A DNA stretch of 64,000 bases from JAHDHW01 sp963793295 (GTDB taxonomy: Bacteria; Bacteroidota; Bacteroidia; Chitinophagales; Saprospiraceae): NCBI GenBank assembly GCA_963793295.1, contig CAWBZX010000028.1:465445-529444 (forward strand), given 5' to 3'. Below are positions 1 to 8,804 of the stretch, in pieces. The notes beneath the pieces are model-generated. The model was not told the DNA's origin, did no database searches, and saw only the letters and a program-made list of their open reading frames with translations. A program made the position numbers and the translations under genes. Each line of letters begins with the position of its first letter. Position 1 is the first letter of the stretch.

Positions 1-582
1 GGAAAATACACACCACTTCTTCTAAATTCTGTAACACAAAAGTGGAATTTATACCATGATGAGGGCAATGTAAATCTTTCTTATTTTTTTAAAACGGTTC
101 AGGAAAAATATCTTTTTATTTCATTGAAAAATAAAATTTTCCGAAAGAAATATACTCCAACCCGGAATATATTTTCCGTTCGAAATGGATACCTCGAAAT
201 AGATAATCAAATTCCTGGGTCAGCATGGGAAAATTTTGATTCCCTTCAATATATTCCCACCAATAAATCTCAAGTTCAATATTTTGAAAAAAGTATTGAA
301 TTAGCTCAGAAAAATAATATTCAGGTCGTAATTGTAAATCCTCCGCTTTGGAAAGAAAAACTTAAGTATTTTGAAAAAGATAAAATGTATGAAGAATTTC
401 AGGGTACAATTGACTCTTTAGAAAAAAAATACGACATCAAAATTTTTAATAAAAACAGAAAGATTTTGATGGATGATCTCGTAAAAGAAGATTTTTTAAA
501 TTCTGAGCATTTAAATGGTAATGGCGCTAAAAAATTTACAGAACAACTGGCTCAATGGCTTTCAGAAAACTTTCAAAACTAA
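1..582 (+). CDS. C-terminal part of an SGNH-like hydrolase/acetyltransferase-associated protein (5' end outside window)
   Basis: The reading frame is open from the first base to the TAA at 580-582, so the gene starts before the window; the TTG at 124 is internal. About 193 residues are visible. The stretch around KNNIQVVIVNPPLW (strand then Pro-Pro) and the C-terminal segment DFLNSEHLNGNGAKKF resemble the last conserved block (D..H..N..G) of SGNH/GDSL-like domains of the DltD/AlgJ/DUF1574 kind that accompany MBOAT acyltransferases. The catalytic Ser block would lie upstream and is not visible. The stop is 4 bp from the convergent sialidase end. Function is inferred from the C-terminal block only. 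Confidence 0.6.
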   Translation, partial: GKYTPLLLNSVTQKWNLYHDEGNVNLSYFFKTVQEKYLFISLKNKIFRKKYTPTRNIFSVRNGYLEIDNQIPGSAWENFDSLQYIPTNKSQVQYFEKSIELAQKNNIQVVIVNPPLWKEKLKYFEKDKMYEEFQGTIDSLEKKYDIKIFNKNRKILMDDLVKEDFLNSEHLNGNGAKKFTEQLAQWLSENFQN

Positions 583-586
583 CTAA

Positions 587-2273
587 TTAATCCAATTGAA
601 ATTTTTTAAAGACCAGCCCATCGTAAGGCCACACTTTTCCGCATTCAAAAATACAGGCTAATGTAGTATCATTCATGACAAGCAAATCTGAATTGGCACC
701 GTATCCTTCAAAAAGTAATTTTCCAATATTCCAGGATCTACCATCATCATAGCTGTATTGTACCGTGAGATCTTCTCTGGCATATCGATGCCTTGGATTA
801 CAAAAGAGTACAATCGTTTTGCCATCTTTATCAAAATAGCTGTCCAAACTAGCCTGGCAGGTTGAATCAAAAAGCGCATCGTCGTAATGTTGATCTTGCA
901 TGGTAATTCCTCCATCAAGGCTATAGGCTACGCTTCTTTGATAGATTTTTTTTGAACGTTTTGTCATGTTGATGAGCAAGAGTTCCATCGCTTAATTCTG
1001 CGGTTTCCCCTTCACTGGTACCCGTTTCCGGAGAAATACCTCCAATTTTCCAATCCAGGCCTCCGTTATCTGAATAAATGAAATGGGACCGAAAGATGAC
1101 TTTGTCTTTTTTTAAAGTAGAATGATAAGCAGTGGCAATCATTCGGTTTTTATACTTAGGAGATTTTAATTGTAAGCCTGAACCTGAACCAATACCATAA
1201 TAATCCCAATCTGGTTTTTTAACTGAAGATGTGATTTCTTTTGGAAAAGTCCAGTTGGCTCCGTCATCTTCCGAGGTTGAAAGAAAAATTCTTCGGGTAT
1301 CTTTGCTTTCACGCCTCCGAATAGCACTCCAATGATCATCTCCTAAATTCCACATCATAAGCAATGCGATCCTTCCGCTTTGTTTGTCAACGACGGGAAC
1401 AGGATAGGAACAAGTATTTAAGCTGTCATTCCAAATAACGTGCAAAGGATTCCAGGTTTTTCCATAATCAAAAGACCTTTTTAATACGATGTCTACATCA
1501 TAATTATCACGACAATTTCCCATCCTTCCCTCGGCAAAAGCCAGTAATGTACCTTTCGCGGTTTGTACAATTGAGGGAAGGCGAAAGCAAGAATAACCGG
1601 ATTCTCCTGAATGATAAACATAATTGGGATTTGGTAATTCTGAAAATTTTCCATTTATGGACCAGTCGTACACTTTCATTGTGTTTTTCCAAGGTCGAAA
1701 TGCGATCGTACCTTTTAGAGGCAGGCTAAAAAAATCAAGCGGTTGTTCTGTGATTATTTTGCCATTTATTAAAAAAGACACGATTGAATCAGTGCGGATA
1801 GCTTCAAAGGTAAAGGGTTCACCTGGGGTAATATGTTTTATTGCAGGTTCCAAATAAACCAGGGAATCATGTCTTGGAGTAAAAAGAAATAAACGGTACC
1901 CGTAAACCGAGTCTTCACTTTCTTCATAAAGCGACTTATCACTTGTTGAGTCGAAACCAAAATGATTATTAAAAAACCAAAAAATCGCCGTAGTTCCTTC
2001 TATCTTTTCAAGGCTGAGTCGGGCTTTAATGTGAAAATCATTGTCTTGAATATAAAAAGAACTGTAGAGCATATTACTAAAATTATCTCCTTTCCCAGAG
2101 CATTCAAGAAAACCTTCTCCCTGAATCCATTTTTCGCCCATAACAATAGCGTTTTCAGCTTTCCCGTTTGCAATGATTTCGGTGAAAGGAAGTTTTTCGT
2201 TTTCTTCCTTGCAACCGGAAAGAAAAAGAATCAGGAATAGATATCCTAGACAAAAGCGGTTCAAAAGTCTCAT
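587..2273 (-). pseudogene. Sialidase (exo-alpha-sialidase, GH33-type) lipoprotein, split by a single-base frameshift
   Basis: Would cleave terminal sialic acids at the cell surface. The first frame (921-2273, 450 aa) starts with a lipoprotein signal ending LFLSGC, followed by a jelly-roll/LamG-like region (about 30-210). Then comes the sialidase propeller with the Arg motif FRLP (Y-R-I-P equivalent) and Asp boxes SFDYGKTW, STSEDDGANW and IYSDNGGLDW. The frame ends soon after ELSDGTL. The second frame (587-988) resumes with LINMTKRSKK and carries CQASL, the Asp box YSYDDGRSW, the catalytic Tyr region FEGYGANSD and CIFECG. Joining the frames near 975-982 (one extra base on the minus strand after GGAACTCTT) restores the family consensus DGTLLINM. 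One Asp box has Met for Trp (SLDGGITM). It could be a true lesion, a sequencing error, or less likely recoding. It is divergent from the symporter gene. Confidence 0.85.
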
Positions 2274-2373
2274 TCTAAATTTGTTTGAGATTTATATATC
2301 TTGGGAAAATTAATAAAACTGAACAGATAATTCACAAGCTTTGACATAGTTTATAAATGCTATCTCATTGAGC

Positions 2374-2385
2374 CTTTGATCAAAG
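2374..2385. promoter_or_regulatory. 12-bp palindrome directly upstream of the symporter start
   Basis: CTTTGATCAAAG is a perfect palindrome ending one base before the ATG at 2387, in the only space between the divergent sialidase and symporter genes. It could be an operator for a sialic-acid-responsive regulator, or just the initiation region; no regulator gene is adjacent. Confidence 0.3.
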
Positions 2386-2386
2386 T

Positions 2387-4942
2387 ATGAGGATATTAAA
2401 GATTACTTTCCTTTTTCTTTTTAGTTTACAGCAAATCAGTTTCTGTCAAAATGCTTCGAATTTAACCGAAAGGGATAAAATAATATGGAATAAACTTGCT
2501 TCTTTTCCTTCCGGCGAAATTGCTCTGGAAAATCTTAAAGGGGCTTTTTATGGCATTCATAATAGCGCAATAATTCTTGGAGGGGGAAGTAGTTGTTCAA
2601 TTAGTGATTCTCTCCAAAGTTATGATTGTCAATGGAATAATAAAGTAATTGTTATTCTTAAAAATGAAAATGGAGAATATGGAAAACTGAACGTAGCGTT
2701 TGAACTTCCATTTGGGCCGGTCGCTTTCGGTGCATCAATTCAAACGGATAAGGGCTTGGTTTGCCTGGGTGGGGTTTCAAAGAATGGTTTGAAAAAAGAA
2801 GTCTTTTTAATAAAGTGGAATGGCGTTTCACAAACTGTAGATATTGATACGCTACCATCGTTGCCAAGCCCTATGGGCTACCTCTCCGGTACTTTTTTAG
2901 GAAATAAAATTTATCTCGGCAGCGGGTTCACTAATTTTGATTCGACTGAATTCAGCAATGATTTATTATCCCTTGATCTGTCAACGAATGGTTCAGCACA
3001 GCAATGGCAAAAGCTTGACTCTTTGAACGGTCCATCAGGATTTTTGTATGGTATAAGTAGTCAAAGCAATGGACTTGACAATTGTTTGTACTTGTTTGGT
3101 GGAAAAGATTCAACATCCGAATCAACTGGAAAGTATTTGAACAGCAGCTATCAATTCAATCCTAAAAACCGTGTATGGAAAAAAATTAATCCAGGACCAA
3201 TCCATTTGGAACAATTGGCTGACGAATCTCAAAATAATTTCATTTCACTTGGATCAACGGATATTCTTCATTTTGATGCTTCTAAACGGAAGGTTTATTT
3301 ATATCATACCATTACCGACAATTGGGAACCTGTTGGAGGGGTTCCGGTTGATAAGGATCTATTATATTTTTTTAAAAAAGGAAATCAAGTTCTTGCTTTT
3401 TCAAAAGAAGGAAAAAATGTCGGTGCTGAACTTTATGAACTTTCGTTTAAAATGGAAAACCAAAAATTTGGTTTCCTTAATATTTTAGTACTGGTTTTAT
3501 ATTTTGTTCTGTTAGTTTTTCTGGGATTTTATTTTTCAAAAAAGCAGAAAAATTCGGACGACTACTTTAAAGGAGGCAAGAAAATACCATGGTGGGCTGC
3601 GGGCCTCAGCCTTTACGGAACAGGCTTGAGTGCGATCAGTTTTATGGCGGTACCCGCCAAAACGTATGCTACGGATTGGGCCTATTTTATGACAAAACTG
3701 CCGCAGATATTGATTCCAATTATCGTTTGCTGGCTTTTCATTCCTTTTTATAGAAAACTAGATATCACCACCGCTTACGAATATTTAGAAAAACGTTTCA
3801 ATCTGGCAACTCGGTTGATTGGTAGCTTTTCCTTTATCGTTTTCCAGCTCGGACGAATTGGAATTGTGCTCTATTTGCCTGCGATTGCACTAAATGTAGC
3901 CACAGGAATGGACATTATTTTTTGTATTGTTTTAATGGGAGTGATCAGTTTGATTTATACCATCATGGGTGGGATTGAAGCGGTGATCTGGACGGATGTT
4001 TTGCAAGTTATTATATTAATTGGAGGGATTATTTTGTGTTTGGTCTTGATCAGTTTTAGCCTTGAAGGTGGCATAAAAGAAATCATCGAGGTAGGAAGGC
4101 AAAATGAAAAATTTGAGATACTAAATATGGCGCTTGATTTCACTCAACCTACATTTTGGGTTGTTGTATTGGGTGGCTTTTTTTCTCAGTTGATTGTTTA
4201 CAGCACGGACCAATCAATGGTTCAAAGATATTTAACTACAAAAGACCTTCAAGGTGCCAAAAGAAGCATTTGGACTTCAACGCTGGTAAGTCTTTCCATT
4301 GGCTGGATTTATTTTTTTGTCGGAACGGCTTTGTTTGCATTTTATAAAAAACATCCTGTTGATTTGTTACCTGCGATGCAATCTACGGATGCGATTTTTC
4401 CATGGTATATTTTTTCTCAACTTCCGGATGGCGTGAATGGATTGCTGATTGCCGGAATTTTTGCGGCAGCTATGTCCAGTCTGAGTAGTAGCATGAATTC
4501 AGCGGCAACCGCTTACACAGTTGATTTTCATCAACTTTTTAAATGGCGGGGAAATGCTTTACTTGTTGGCAGATTATCTACCTTGATTATTGGTGTGACT
4601 GGAATTTCATTTGCTTTAATGTTTGCAACCATGGACGTAAAATCCATTTGGGATGAATTCATTAAGATCATTGGTTTGATCACAGGTGGATTGGGCGGGG
4701 TCTTTTTATTAGGAATTATTAGTACTCGCGCAAATGGAATTGGTGCTTTGGTTGGGCTTTTTAGTAGTGGGATTATTCAGTTATTTGTAGCAAATCATCA
4801 ACCGGTTCATTTTCTTCTTTTTACAGCTACGGGTTTTATATCTTGTTTGATCATTGGATATTTGGTGAGTTTGTTGTTTCCAAGCCACTCAAAACCATTG
4901 GCGGGCTTGACCATTTTTACAGTAGAAAGAAAAAAGATTTGA
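2387..4942 (+). CDS. Kelch/mutarotase-like propeller fused to SSS-family sodium:solute symporter (probable sialic acid transporter)
   Basis: 851 aa. A signal peptide (MRILKITFLFLFSLQQISFCQ) precedes a kelch-type beta-propeller (about 25-350) with Gly-Gly strands such as NCLYLFGGKDS, resembling the cyclically permuted mutarotase/N-acetylneuraminate epimerase (NanM) family. From about residue 358 the protein becomes a sodium/solute symporter with roughly 13 membrane segments. It contains the SSS features DYFKGGKKIPWWAAGLSLYGT near the first TM and GIFAAAMSSLSSSMNSAAT near TM9. The propeller would sit in the periplasm, where an epimerase could convert alpha- to beta-anomer and feed the transporter. 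The divergent sialidase supports sialic acid as substrate, by context. The fusion architecture is known in Bacteroidota; the substrate has not been shown here. Confidence 0.85.
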   Translation: MRILKITFLFLFSLQQISFCQNASNLTERDKIIWNKLASFPSGEIALENLKGAFYGIHNSAIILGGGSSCSISDSLQSYDCQWNNKVIVILKNENGEYGKLNVAFELPFGPVAFGASIQTDKGLVCLGGVSKNGLKKEVFLIKWNGVSQTVDIDTLPSLPSPMGYLSGTFLGNKIYLGSGFTNFDSTEFSNDLLSLDLSTNGSAQQWQKLDSLNGPSGFLYGISSQSNGLDNCLYLFGGKDSTSESTGKYLNSSYQFNPKNRVWKKINPGPIHLEQLADESQNNFISLGSTDILHFDASKRKVYLYHTITDNWEPVGGVPVDKDLLYFFKKGNQVLAFSKEGKNVGAELYELSFKMENQKFGFLNILVLVLYFVLLVFLGFYFSKKQKNSDDYFKGGKKIPWWAAGLSLYGTGLSAISFMAVPAKTYATDWAYFMTKLPQILIPIIVCWLFIPFYRKLDITTAYEYLEKRFNLATRLIGSFSFIVFQLGRIGIVLYLPAIALNVATGMDIIFCIVLMGVISLIYTIMGGIEAVIWTDVLQVIILIGGIILCLVLISFSLEGGIKEIIEVGRQNEKFEILNMALDFTQPTFWVVVLGGFFSQLIVYSTDQSMVQRYLTTKDLQGAKRSIWTSTLVSLSIGWIYFFVGTALFAFYKKHPVDLLPAMQSTDAIFPWYIFSQLPDGVNGLLIAGIFAAAMSSLSSSMNSAATAYTVDFHQLFKWRGNALLVGRLSTLIIGVTGISFALMFATMDVKSIWDEFIKIIGLITGGLGGVFLLGIISTRANGIGALVGLFSSGIIQLFVANHQPVHFLLFTATGFISCLIIGYLVSLLFPSHSKPLAGLTIFTVERKKI

Positions 4943-5014
4943 TTTTCAATAGGCTGTTCTAATTTATCTTTATTTTCGCGGTATCATTTTTTGTTATGCT
5001 TAAATTTTTAATTT

Positions 5015-5797
5015 ATGACTTACGAGAATATCAAAGTAGACTTTAGAGACAACATTCTGTTCCTAACCATCAATCGGGAAAAAGCAATGAACGCGCTTAA
5101 TCGGCGTACAATGACTGAATTGCATCATTTCTTTTATGAAACTGCTCCGAAAAATGATGAAGCACGCGGAATAATTATTACTGGTGCCGGAGAAAAAGCT
5201 TTCATTGCTGGTGCGGATATTAAAGAATTTTTAGAACTGGATGCAGGAAATGGTAAGGATTTGTCGAGATTCGGGCAAGAAGTTTTCTATTTTATCGAGC
5301 GCTTTCCCAAACCAGTAATTGCAGCGGTGAACGGATTTGCTCTCGGGGGCGGATGTGAATTAGCAATGGCTTGCCATATTCGGATTGCAGGGGAGAAGGC
5401 TCGTTTTGGACAGCCCGAAGTTAACCTAGGAATCATTCCAGGTTATGGAGGAACACAGCGTTTGATTCAGTTAATTGGAAAGGGAAAAGCGACCGAACTT
5501 TTAATGACAGGCGATATGATCGGAGCCGAAGAAGCTTATCGGCTCGGATTAGTGAATTATGTCGTTCCTCAAGGGGAAGAAGTGGCAAAGGCTGTTGAGC
5601 TTATTGAAAAAATTGCAACTAAAGCTCCGATTGCAATTAAAAAAGTTATTGAATGTGTAAATGCGCATTTTGATAAAAATGTGGATGGCTTTGATTTTGA
5701 AATAGACGAATTTGGAAAATTAACCAGCACAGAAGATTTCAAGGAAGGAGCTACTGCTTTCGTTGAAAGGCGTGTTGCGAATTTTAAAGGAAAATAA
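5015..5797 (+). CDS. Enoyl-CoA hydratase/isomerase (crotonase) family protein
   Basis: 260 aa, full family length. Predicted to hydrate trans-2-enoyl-CoA in the cytosol (fatty acid or amino acid degradation). The oxyanion-hole segment AFIAGADIKEF (about 62-72) and NGFALGGGCELA (106-117) are intact. Both catalytic glutamates are present: E115 in GGGCE and E135 in FGQPEVNLG, matching E144/E164 of rat mitochondrial hydratase. The C-terminus ATAFVERRVANFKGK is the usual hydratase end. The start is ATG at 5015. No other beta-oxidation genes are next to it, so the exact acyl-CoA is not predicted. Confidence 0.92.
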   Translation: MTYENIKVDFRDNILFLTINREKAMNALNRRTMTELHHFFYETAPKNDEARGIIITGAGEKAFIAGADIKEFLELDAGNGKDLSRFGQEVFYFIERFPKPVIAAVNGFALGGGCELAMACHIRIAGEKARFGQPEVNLGIIPGYGGTQRLIQLIGKGKATELLMTGDMIGAEEAYRLGLVNYVVPQGEEVAKAVELIEKIATKAPIAIKKVIECVNAHFDKNVDGFDFEIDEFGKLTSTEDFKEGATAFVERRVANFKGK

Positions 5798-5829
5798 AGG
5801 GTTAAACAATGCGAATGACGGATTGTTAG

Positions 5830-5837
5830 TATCTTTG
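5830..5837 (+). promoter_or_regulatory. -7 promoter element of the ferredoxin reductase gene
   Basis: TATCTTTG fits the Bacteroidota -7 consensus TAnnTTTG exactly. No clear TTG -33 box is seen at the right distance. A transcription start near 5843 makes the ATG at 5864 a better start than the TTG at 5846. Confidence 0.6.
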
Positions 5838-5863
5838 CATTTCTTTTGAAAAATGTATTGCAA

Positions 5864-6877
5864 ATGATTAAAACTGATATAATAATTGTAGGTGCCGGAC
5901 CAGTAGGGTTATTTACTGTTTTTGAAGCAGGTTTGTTAAAAATGCACTGCCAATTGATAGATTCGCTGCCACAGTCTGGTGGCCAACTCACGGAGATTTA
6001 TCCAAAAAAGCCTATTTATGATATTCCTGGCTATCCTGAGATACTCGCCGGTGATTTGGTGAAAAATCTAATGAAACAAATCGAGCCCTTTAACCCTGGA
6101 TTTACACTTGGAGAAAGAGTTGAATCTGTTGAAAGGACCGAAGACAATATTTTCCATGTTACAACTAACCGTGGCACTAAACTACAGGCTCCGGTAATAG
6201 CCATTGCTGGGGGATTAGGCTGTTTTGAGCCACGAAAACCACCTATTTCCAATATTGAAGAATTTGAAGACAAAGGGGTCGAATATATTATCAAGGATCC
6301 TGAGTTTTATCGGAATAAAAAAGTGGTGATTGCTGGGGGAGGAGATTCTGCTTTGGATTGGACCATTTATCTTGCTGACATTGTTGATGAATTAATATTG
6401 ATACATCGGCGAACACAGTTCAGAGGTGCTTTGGACTCCGTTGAGAAAGTAAAAATGCTTAGCCTTGAAGGAAAGATCAAGTTGTTGACTGAATCACAGG
6501 TGGTCGGCCTCAATGGAAATGGAAAACTTAGCGAAGTAGTGGTCAAGCACAGCAAAGAAGGAGAATTGAAAATGGAAACGGACCATTTTATTCCATTATT
6601 TGGCTTGTCTCCGAAACTGGGTCCTATCGCTGGTTGGGGACTTAGTATTGACAAAAATGCAATTGAGGTAAACACAATTGATTACAGTACAAATGTGCCG
6701 GGGATCTACGCAATTGGAGACATCAACACTTATCCAGGAAAGCTCAAACTCATTCTTTGCGGATTCCACGAAGCGACTTTGATGGTCCAGTCAGCCTTTA
6801 AAATAGTTAATCCCGATAAGAAAATTTCTTTTAAATATACTACCGTTACTGGAGTTGAAGGTTTTTCAGAAAAGTAA
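5864..6877 (+). CDS. Ferredoxin--NADP(+) reductase, thioredoxin-reductase-like type
   Basis: 337 aa from ATG 5864; an in-frame TTG at 5846 is less likely because it lies at the expected transcription start. It transfers electrons between NADPH and ferredoxin. The FAD-binding motif GAGPVG (10-15) and a second dinucleotide motif AGGGDSALDW (about 154-163) frame the TrxR-like fold. The redox CxxC of true thioredoxin reductases is absent from the NADPH domain, as in the YumC-type FNR family. The closing FAD motif YAIGDINTYPGK is present. A [2Fe-2S] ferredoxin gene follows 31 bp downstream, a natural electron partner and likely co-transcribed. Confidence 0.88.
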   Translation: MIKTDIIIVGAGPVGLFTVFEAGLLKMHCQLIDSLPQSGGQLTEIYPKKPIYDIPGYPEILAGDLVKNLMKQIEPFNPGFTLGERVESVERTEDNIFHVTTNRGTKLQAPVIAIAGGLGCFEPRKPPISNIEEFEDKGVEYIIKDPEFYRNKKVVIAGGGDSALDWTIYLADIVDELILIHRRTQFRGALDSVEKVKMLSLEGKIKLLTESQVVGLNGNGKLSEVVVKHSKEGELKMETDHFIPLFGLSPKLGPIAGWGLSIDKNAIEVNTIDYSTNVPGIYAIGDINTYPGKLKLILCGFHEATLMVQSAFKIVNPDKKISFKYTTVTGVEGFSEK

Positions 6878-6908
6878 ATTAAAGACTCCAATAACTCTGG
6901 AAAATTAA

Positions 6909-7226
6909 ATGATAAAAATAAAAGTAACTGATCGGGGAGGCAAAGAACATTTACTCGAAGCGCCAACGGATATGAATTTAAATTTGATGGAGGTTTGTAA
7001 AGCTTATGAACTTCCCATCGAAGGAACTTGTGGAGGTATGGCGCTTTGCTCTACTTGTCATGTATACATTAACAGTGATCACGAATTGAACCCACCAACA
7101 GAAGCTGAAGAAGACATGCTTGATCAAGCTTTTTTCGTTGAAGATAATAGCCGACTTGGTTGTCAAATCAAATTAGCCGACGAGATAGATGGCCTTGAAG
7201 TTGAACTTGCTCCTCAAGCAGGTTAG
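6909..7226 (+). CDS. [2Fe-2S] ferredoxin, adrenodoxin type
   Basis: 105 aa. The four cluster ligands are visible as C41, C47, C50 and C85 (C-x5-C-x2-C ... C, in EGTCGGMALCSTCH and SRLGCQI), the pattern of vertebrate-type/adrenodoxin-like ferredoxins. A small acidic electron carrier of the cytosol, used for example in Fe-S or P450-type reactions. It directly follows the ferredoxin-NADP reductase gene, so the two probably form a redox pair in one operon. Confidence 0.9.
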   Translation: MIKIKVTDRGGKEHLLEAPTDMNLNLMEVCKAYELPIEGTCGGMALCSTCHVYINSDHELNPPTEAEEDMLDQAFFVEDNSRLGCQIKLADEIDGLEVELAPQAG

Positions 7227-7278
7227 TAATTGACTAATTTCCCTTGTATTTTTTTGTATGACTTGTTTATTTAAAATA

Positions 7279-7300
7279 TTAATCGTAATTTTACGATTAA
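7279..7300. promoter_or_regulatory. ArsR operator 1 (autoregulatory)
   Basis: Perfect inverted repeat: half-sites TTAATCGTAA and TTACGATTAA separated by TT, 10 bp before the arsR ATG. A plausible -7 box (TAATTTTA, 7286-7293) lies inside it and a TTG at 7263-7265 is 20 bp upstream, so a bound ArsR dimer would occlude polymerase. The near-identical second copy at 7647-7668 supports a true operator. Confidence 0.75.
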
Positions 7301-7310
7301 ATTAATAAAC

Positions 7311-7631
7311 ATGGGTGCTTCAAAAAAAGAATTGTTCACATTATCTCAGAACAATATTGCTAAAATAGCAAAAGCTTTGTCTCACCCTGCCCGAATAGCT
7401 ATTCTTGAATATTTGCTGAAAACTAATGCCTGCGTTTGTGGTGATCTGGTTGACAAACTACCTCTTTCTCAGTCCACAATTTCCCAGCATTTGAAAGAAT
7501 TGAAAAATGCCGGAATCATCTCTGGAAATATATCAGGCACCAGTGTTTGCTACTGCATCAATCCGAAAGTTTGGAGCGAAGCAAGTAAAGTATTGAATAA
7601 TTTGTTCAAAGAACTCAAAAACTGCTGCTGA
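7311..7631 (+). CDS. ArsR/SmtB-family metalloregulator
   Basis: 106 aa winged-helix repressor. The recognition region LSQSTISQHLKELKNAGII (about 58-76) and the preceding ACVCGDL (40-46) form the classic ELCVCDL-type metal-binding motif, with C41 and C43 as thiol ligands for As(III)/Sb(III). A terminal Cys-Cys (105-106) may add ligands. Expected to repress its own gene and the downstream DUF6428/acetyltransferase genes through two matching palindromes. Inducer identity is inferred from the motif and neighbours. Confidence 0.88.
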   Translation: MGASKKELFTLSQNNIAKIAKALSHPARIAILEYLLKTNACVCGDLVDKLPLSQSTISQHLKELKNAGIISGNISGTSVCYCINPKVWSEASKVLNNLFKELKNCC

Positions 7632-7646
7632 TTTTTTTTGTATTTA

Positions 7647-7668
7647 TTCATCGTAATATTGCGATTAA
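7647..7668. promoter_or_regulatory. ArsR operator 2
   Basis: Half-sites TTCATCGTAA and TTGCGATTAA separated by TA; 19 of 22 positions match operator 1 at 7279-7300. It lies between arsR and the DUF6428 gene and includes a -7-like TAATATTG (7654-7661). This suggests a second ArsR-controlled promoter rather than simple read-through. Confidence 0.7.
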
Positions 7669-7698
7669 CATTTTTTTTTGAAACAAAATCTAATTATC

Positions 7699-8160
7699 AT
7701 GATTACCAAAAAATTCATAGATTTATTAAATTCGAATGAAGGAAAAGAATTGGTTTTTGAATATGCCGAAAATCAATTTGTACCGGCTTCTTACCATATT
7801 ACAGAAGTAAAAAACCTTTACTTTGAATCCGTCGATTGTGGTGGTTTTACTCATGAAGAGTATCAAACAATTGTGCAATTATGGGTCAGTGAAAAGGAAA
7901 AAAAGAACAAGCACATGGAGACTCAAAAAGCACTTAAAATCATGAACCGCGTCAATGGTGTAAAACCTTTGCGCCAGGATACTGAAATATTTTTTGAATA
8001 CGGAAGAGGTGATTTACGAACTTCAAACTATAGTGTTGAAAAAGTTGATATACAAGAAGATAAGGTTGTTTTAAAAATGTACGTTCAACCGACAGCTTGT
8101 AAACCACGAAGTTTGGAAAACATAAATGATTTGAAACGAGTTATGCAATCCTGTTGCTAA
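7699..8160 (+). CDS. DUF6428 family protein in an ars-type operon
   Basis: 153 aa from ATG 7699 (a TTG at 7678 is also in frame but abuts the operator). I recognise it as the DUF6428 family that sits beside arsR in many Bacteroidota; no biochemical role is known to me. Visible features are a conserved SVDCGGFTHEEYQTIVQLW segment, the C-terminal PTACKPRS, and a terminal Cys-Cys. Together these give several Cys residues that could bind a metalloid. It overlaps the next gene by one base (TAATG), showing translational coupling. Confidence 0.75.
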   Translation: MITKKFIDLLNSNEGKELVFEYAENQFVPASYHITEVKNLYFESVDCGGFTHEEYQTIVQLWVSEKEKKNKHMETQKALKIMNRVNGVKPLRQDTEIFFEYGRGDLRTSNYSVEKVDIQEDKVVLKMYVQPTACKPRSLENINDLKRVMQSCC

Positions 8161-8633
8161 TGGTTTTGAGACCTTTGATAAAAGCAGATTACGAAGCGGT
8201 GAAACGGATTTACCAGGAGGGAATTCGAACTAAATTGGCAACGTTTGAAACCACGGTTCCTGATTGGAAAGCTTGGGATAGTAAAAATTTACCATGTTGC
8301 CGCTTCGTAGCTGTTTTAAATGACGAAATTAAGGGTTGGGTAGCTTTATCTCCGGTATCGAAAAGAGAAGTGTACCGAGGCGTTGCGGAAATAAGTATCT
8401 ACGTTGGAGAAAACTTCAGAGGTCAGGGAATCGGAAGTAAGTTGATGAAACATTTGATTAAACACGCAAAAAAAGAGGGTATTTGGACATTACAAGCCAA
8501 TGTTTTTTCAGAAAATGAAGCTAGTTTAAAATTGCATCTTCAACATGGATTTCGAATTGTTGGCGTTCGCGAGCGAATTGGACAATTAAATGGAGTGTGG
8601 AAAGATAACATTTTGTTAGAAAACAGATTTTAG
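8160..8633 (+). CDS. GNAT N-acetyltransferase, ArsN/phosphinothricin-acetyltransferase-like
   Basis: 157 aa. The acetyl-CoA loop FRGQGIGSKLM (R-x-x-G-x-G/A) and the beta-strand AEISIYVGENF are typical of the PAT/ArsN branch, as is the C-terminal FRIVGVRERIGQLNGVWKDNILLE. The family acetylates phosphinothricin; ArsN1 members protect against the arsenical antibiotic arsinothricin. The ATG at 8160 shares its A with the stop of the DUF6428 gene; an in-frame TTG at 8154 is less likely. Its place in an ArsR-operator operon favours ArsN1, but no arsenite pump or arsenate reductase follows in the window. Confidence 0.8.
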   Translation: MVLRPLIKADYEAVKRIYQEGIRTKLATFETTVPDWKAWDSKNLPCCRFVAVLNDEIKGWVALSPVSKREVYRGVAEISIYVGENFRGQGIGSKLMKHLIKHAKKEGIWTLQANVFSENEASLKLHLQHGFRIVGVRERIGQLNGVWKDNILLENRF

Positions 8634-8753
8634 ATATTAAAAGGAATTTAGCTTCTAATAATTTGCTCAAAGCTCATGTTATTTTTTATGGTTTGAAATA
8701 TACTGATAATCAATTGTTTAAAAATCATTCTTTCAGATTAATAAAAAATATAG

Positions 8754-8761
8754 TAACTTTG
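8754..8761 (+). promoter_or_regulatory. -7 promoter element of the HU/SPOR gene
   Basis: TAACTTTG matches TAnnTTTG. A matching TTG is not seen 16-21 bp upstream. The expected transcription start near 8767 leaves both the TTG 8781 and ATG 8805 starts possible. Confidence 0.55.
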
Positions 8762-8804
8762 TAGACCGGTTCTTACTGAGTTGAAAAATGATAAAAAAAT
8801 ACTA

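Noticed and set aside
5015..7226. Enoyl-CoA hydratase, ferredoxin reductase and ferredoxin as one catabolic operon
   Set aside because: A consensus -7 box (5830-5837) separates the hydratase from the redox pair, and the functions are not clearly linked.
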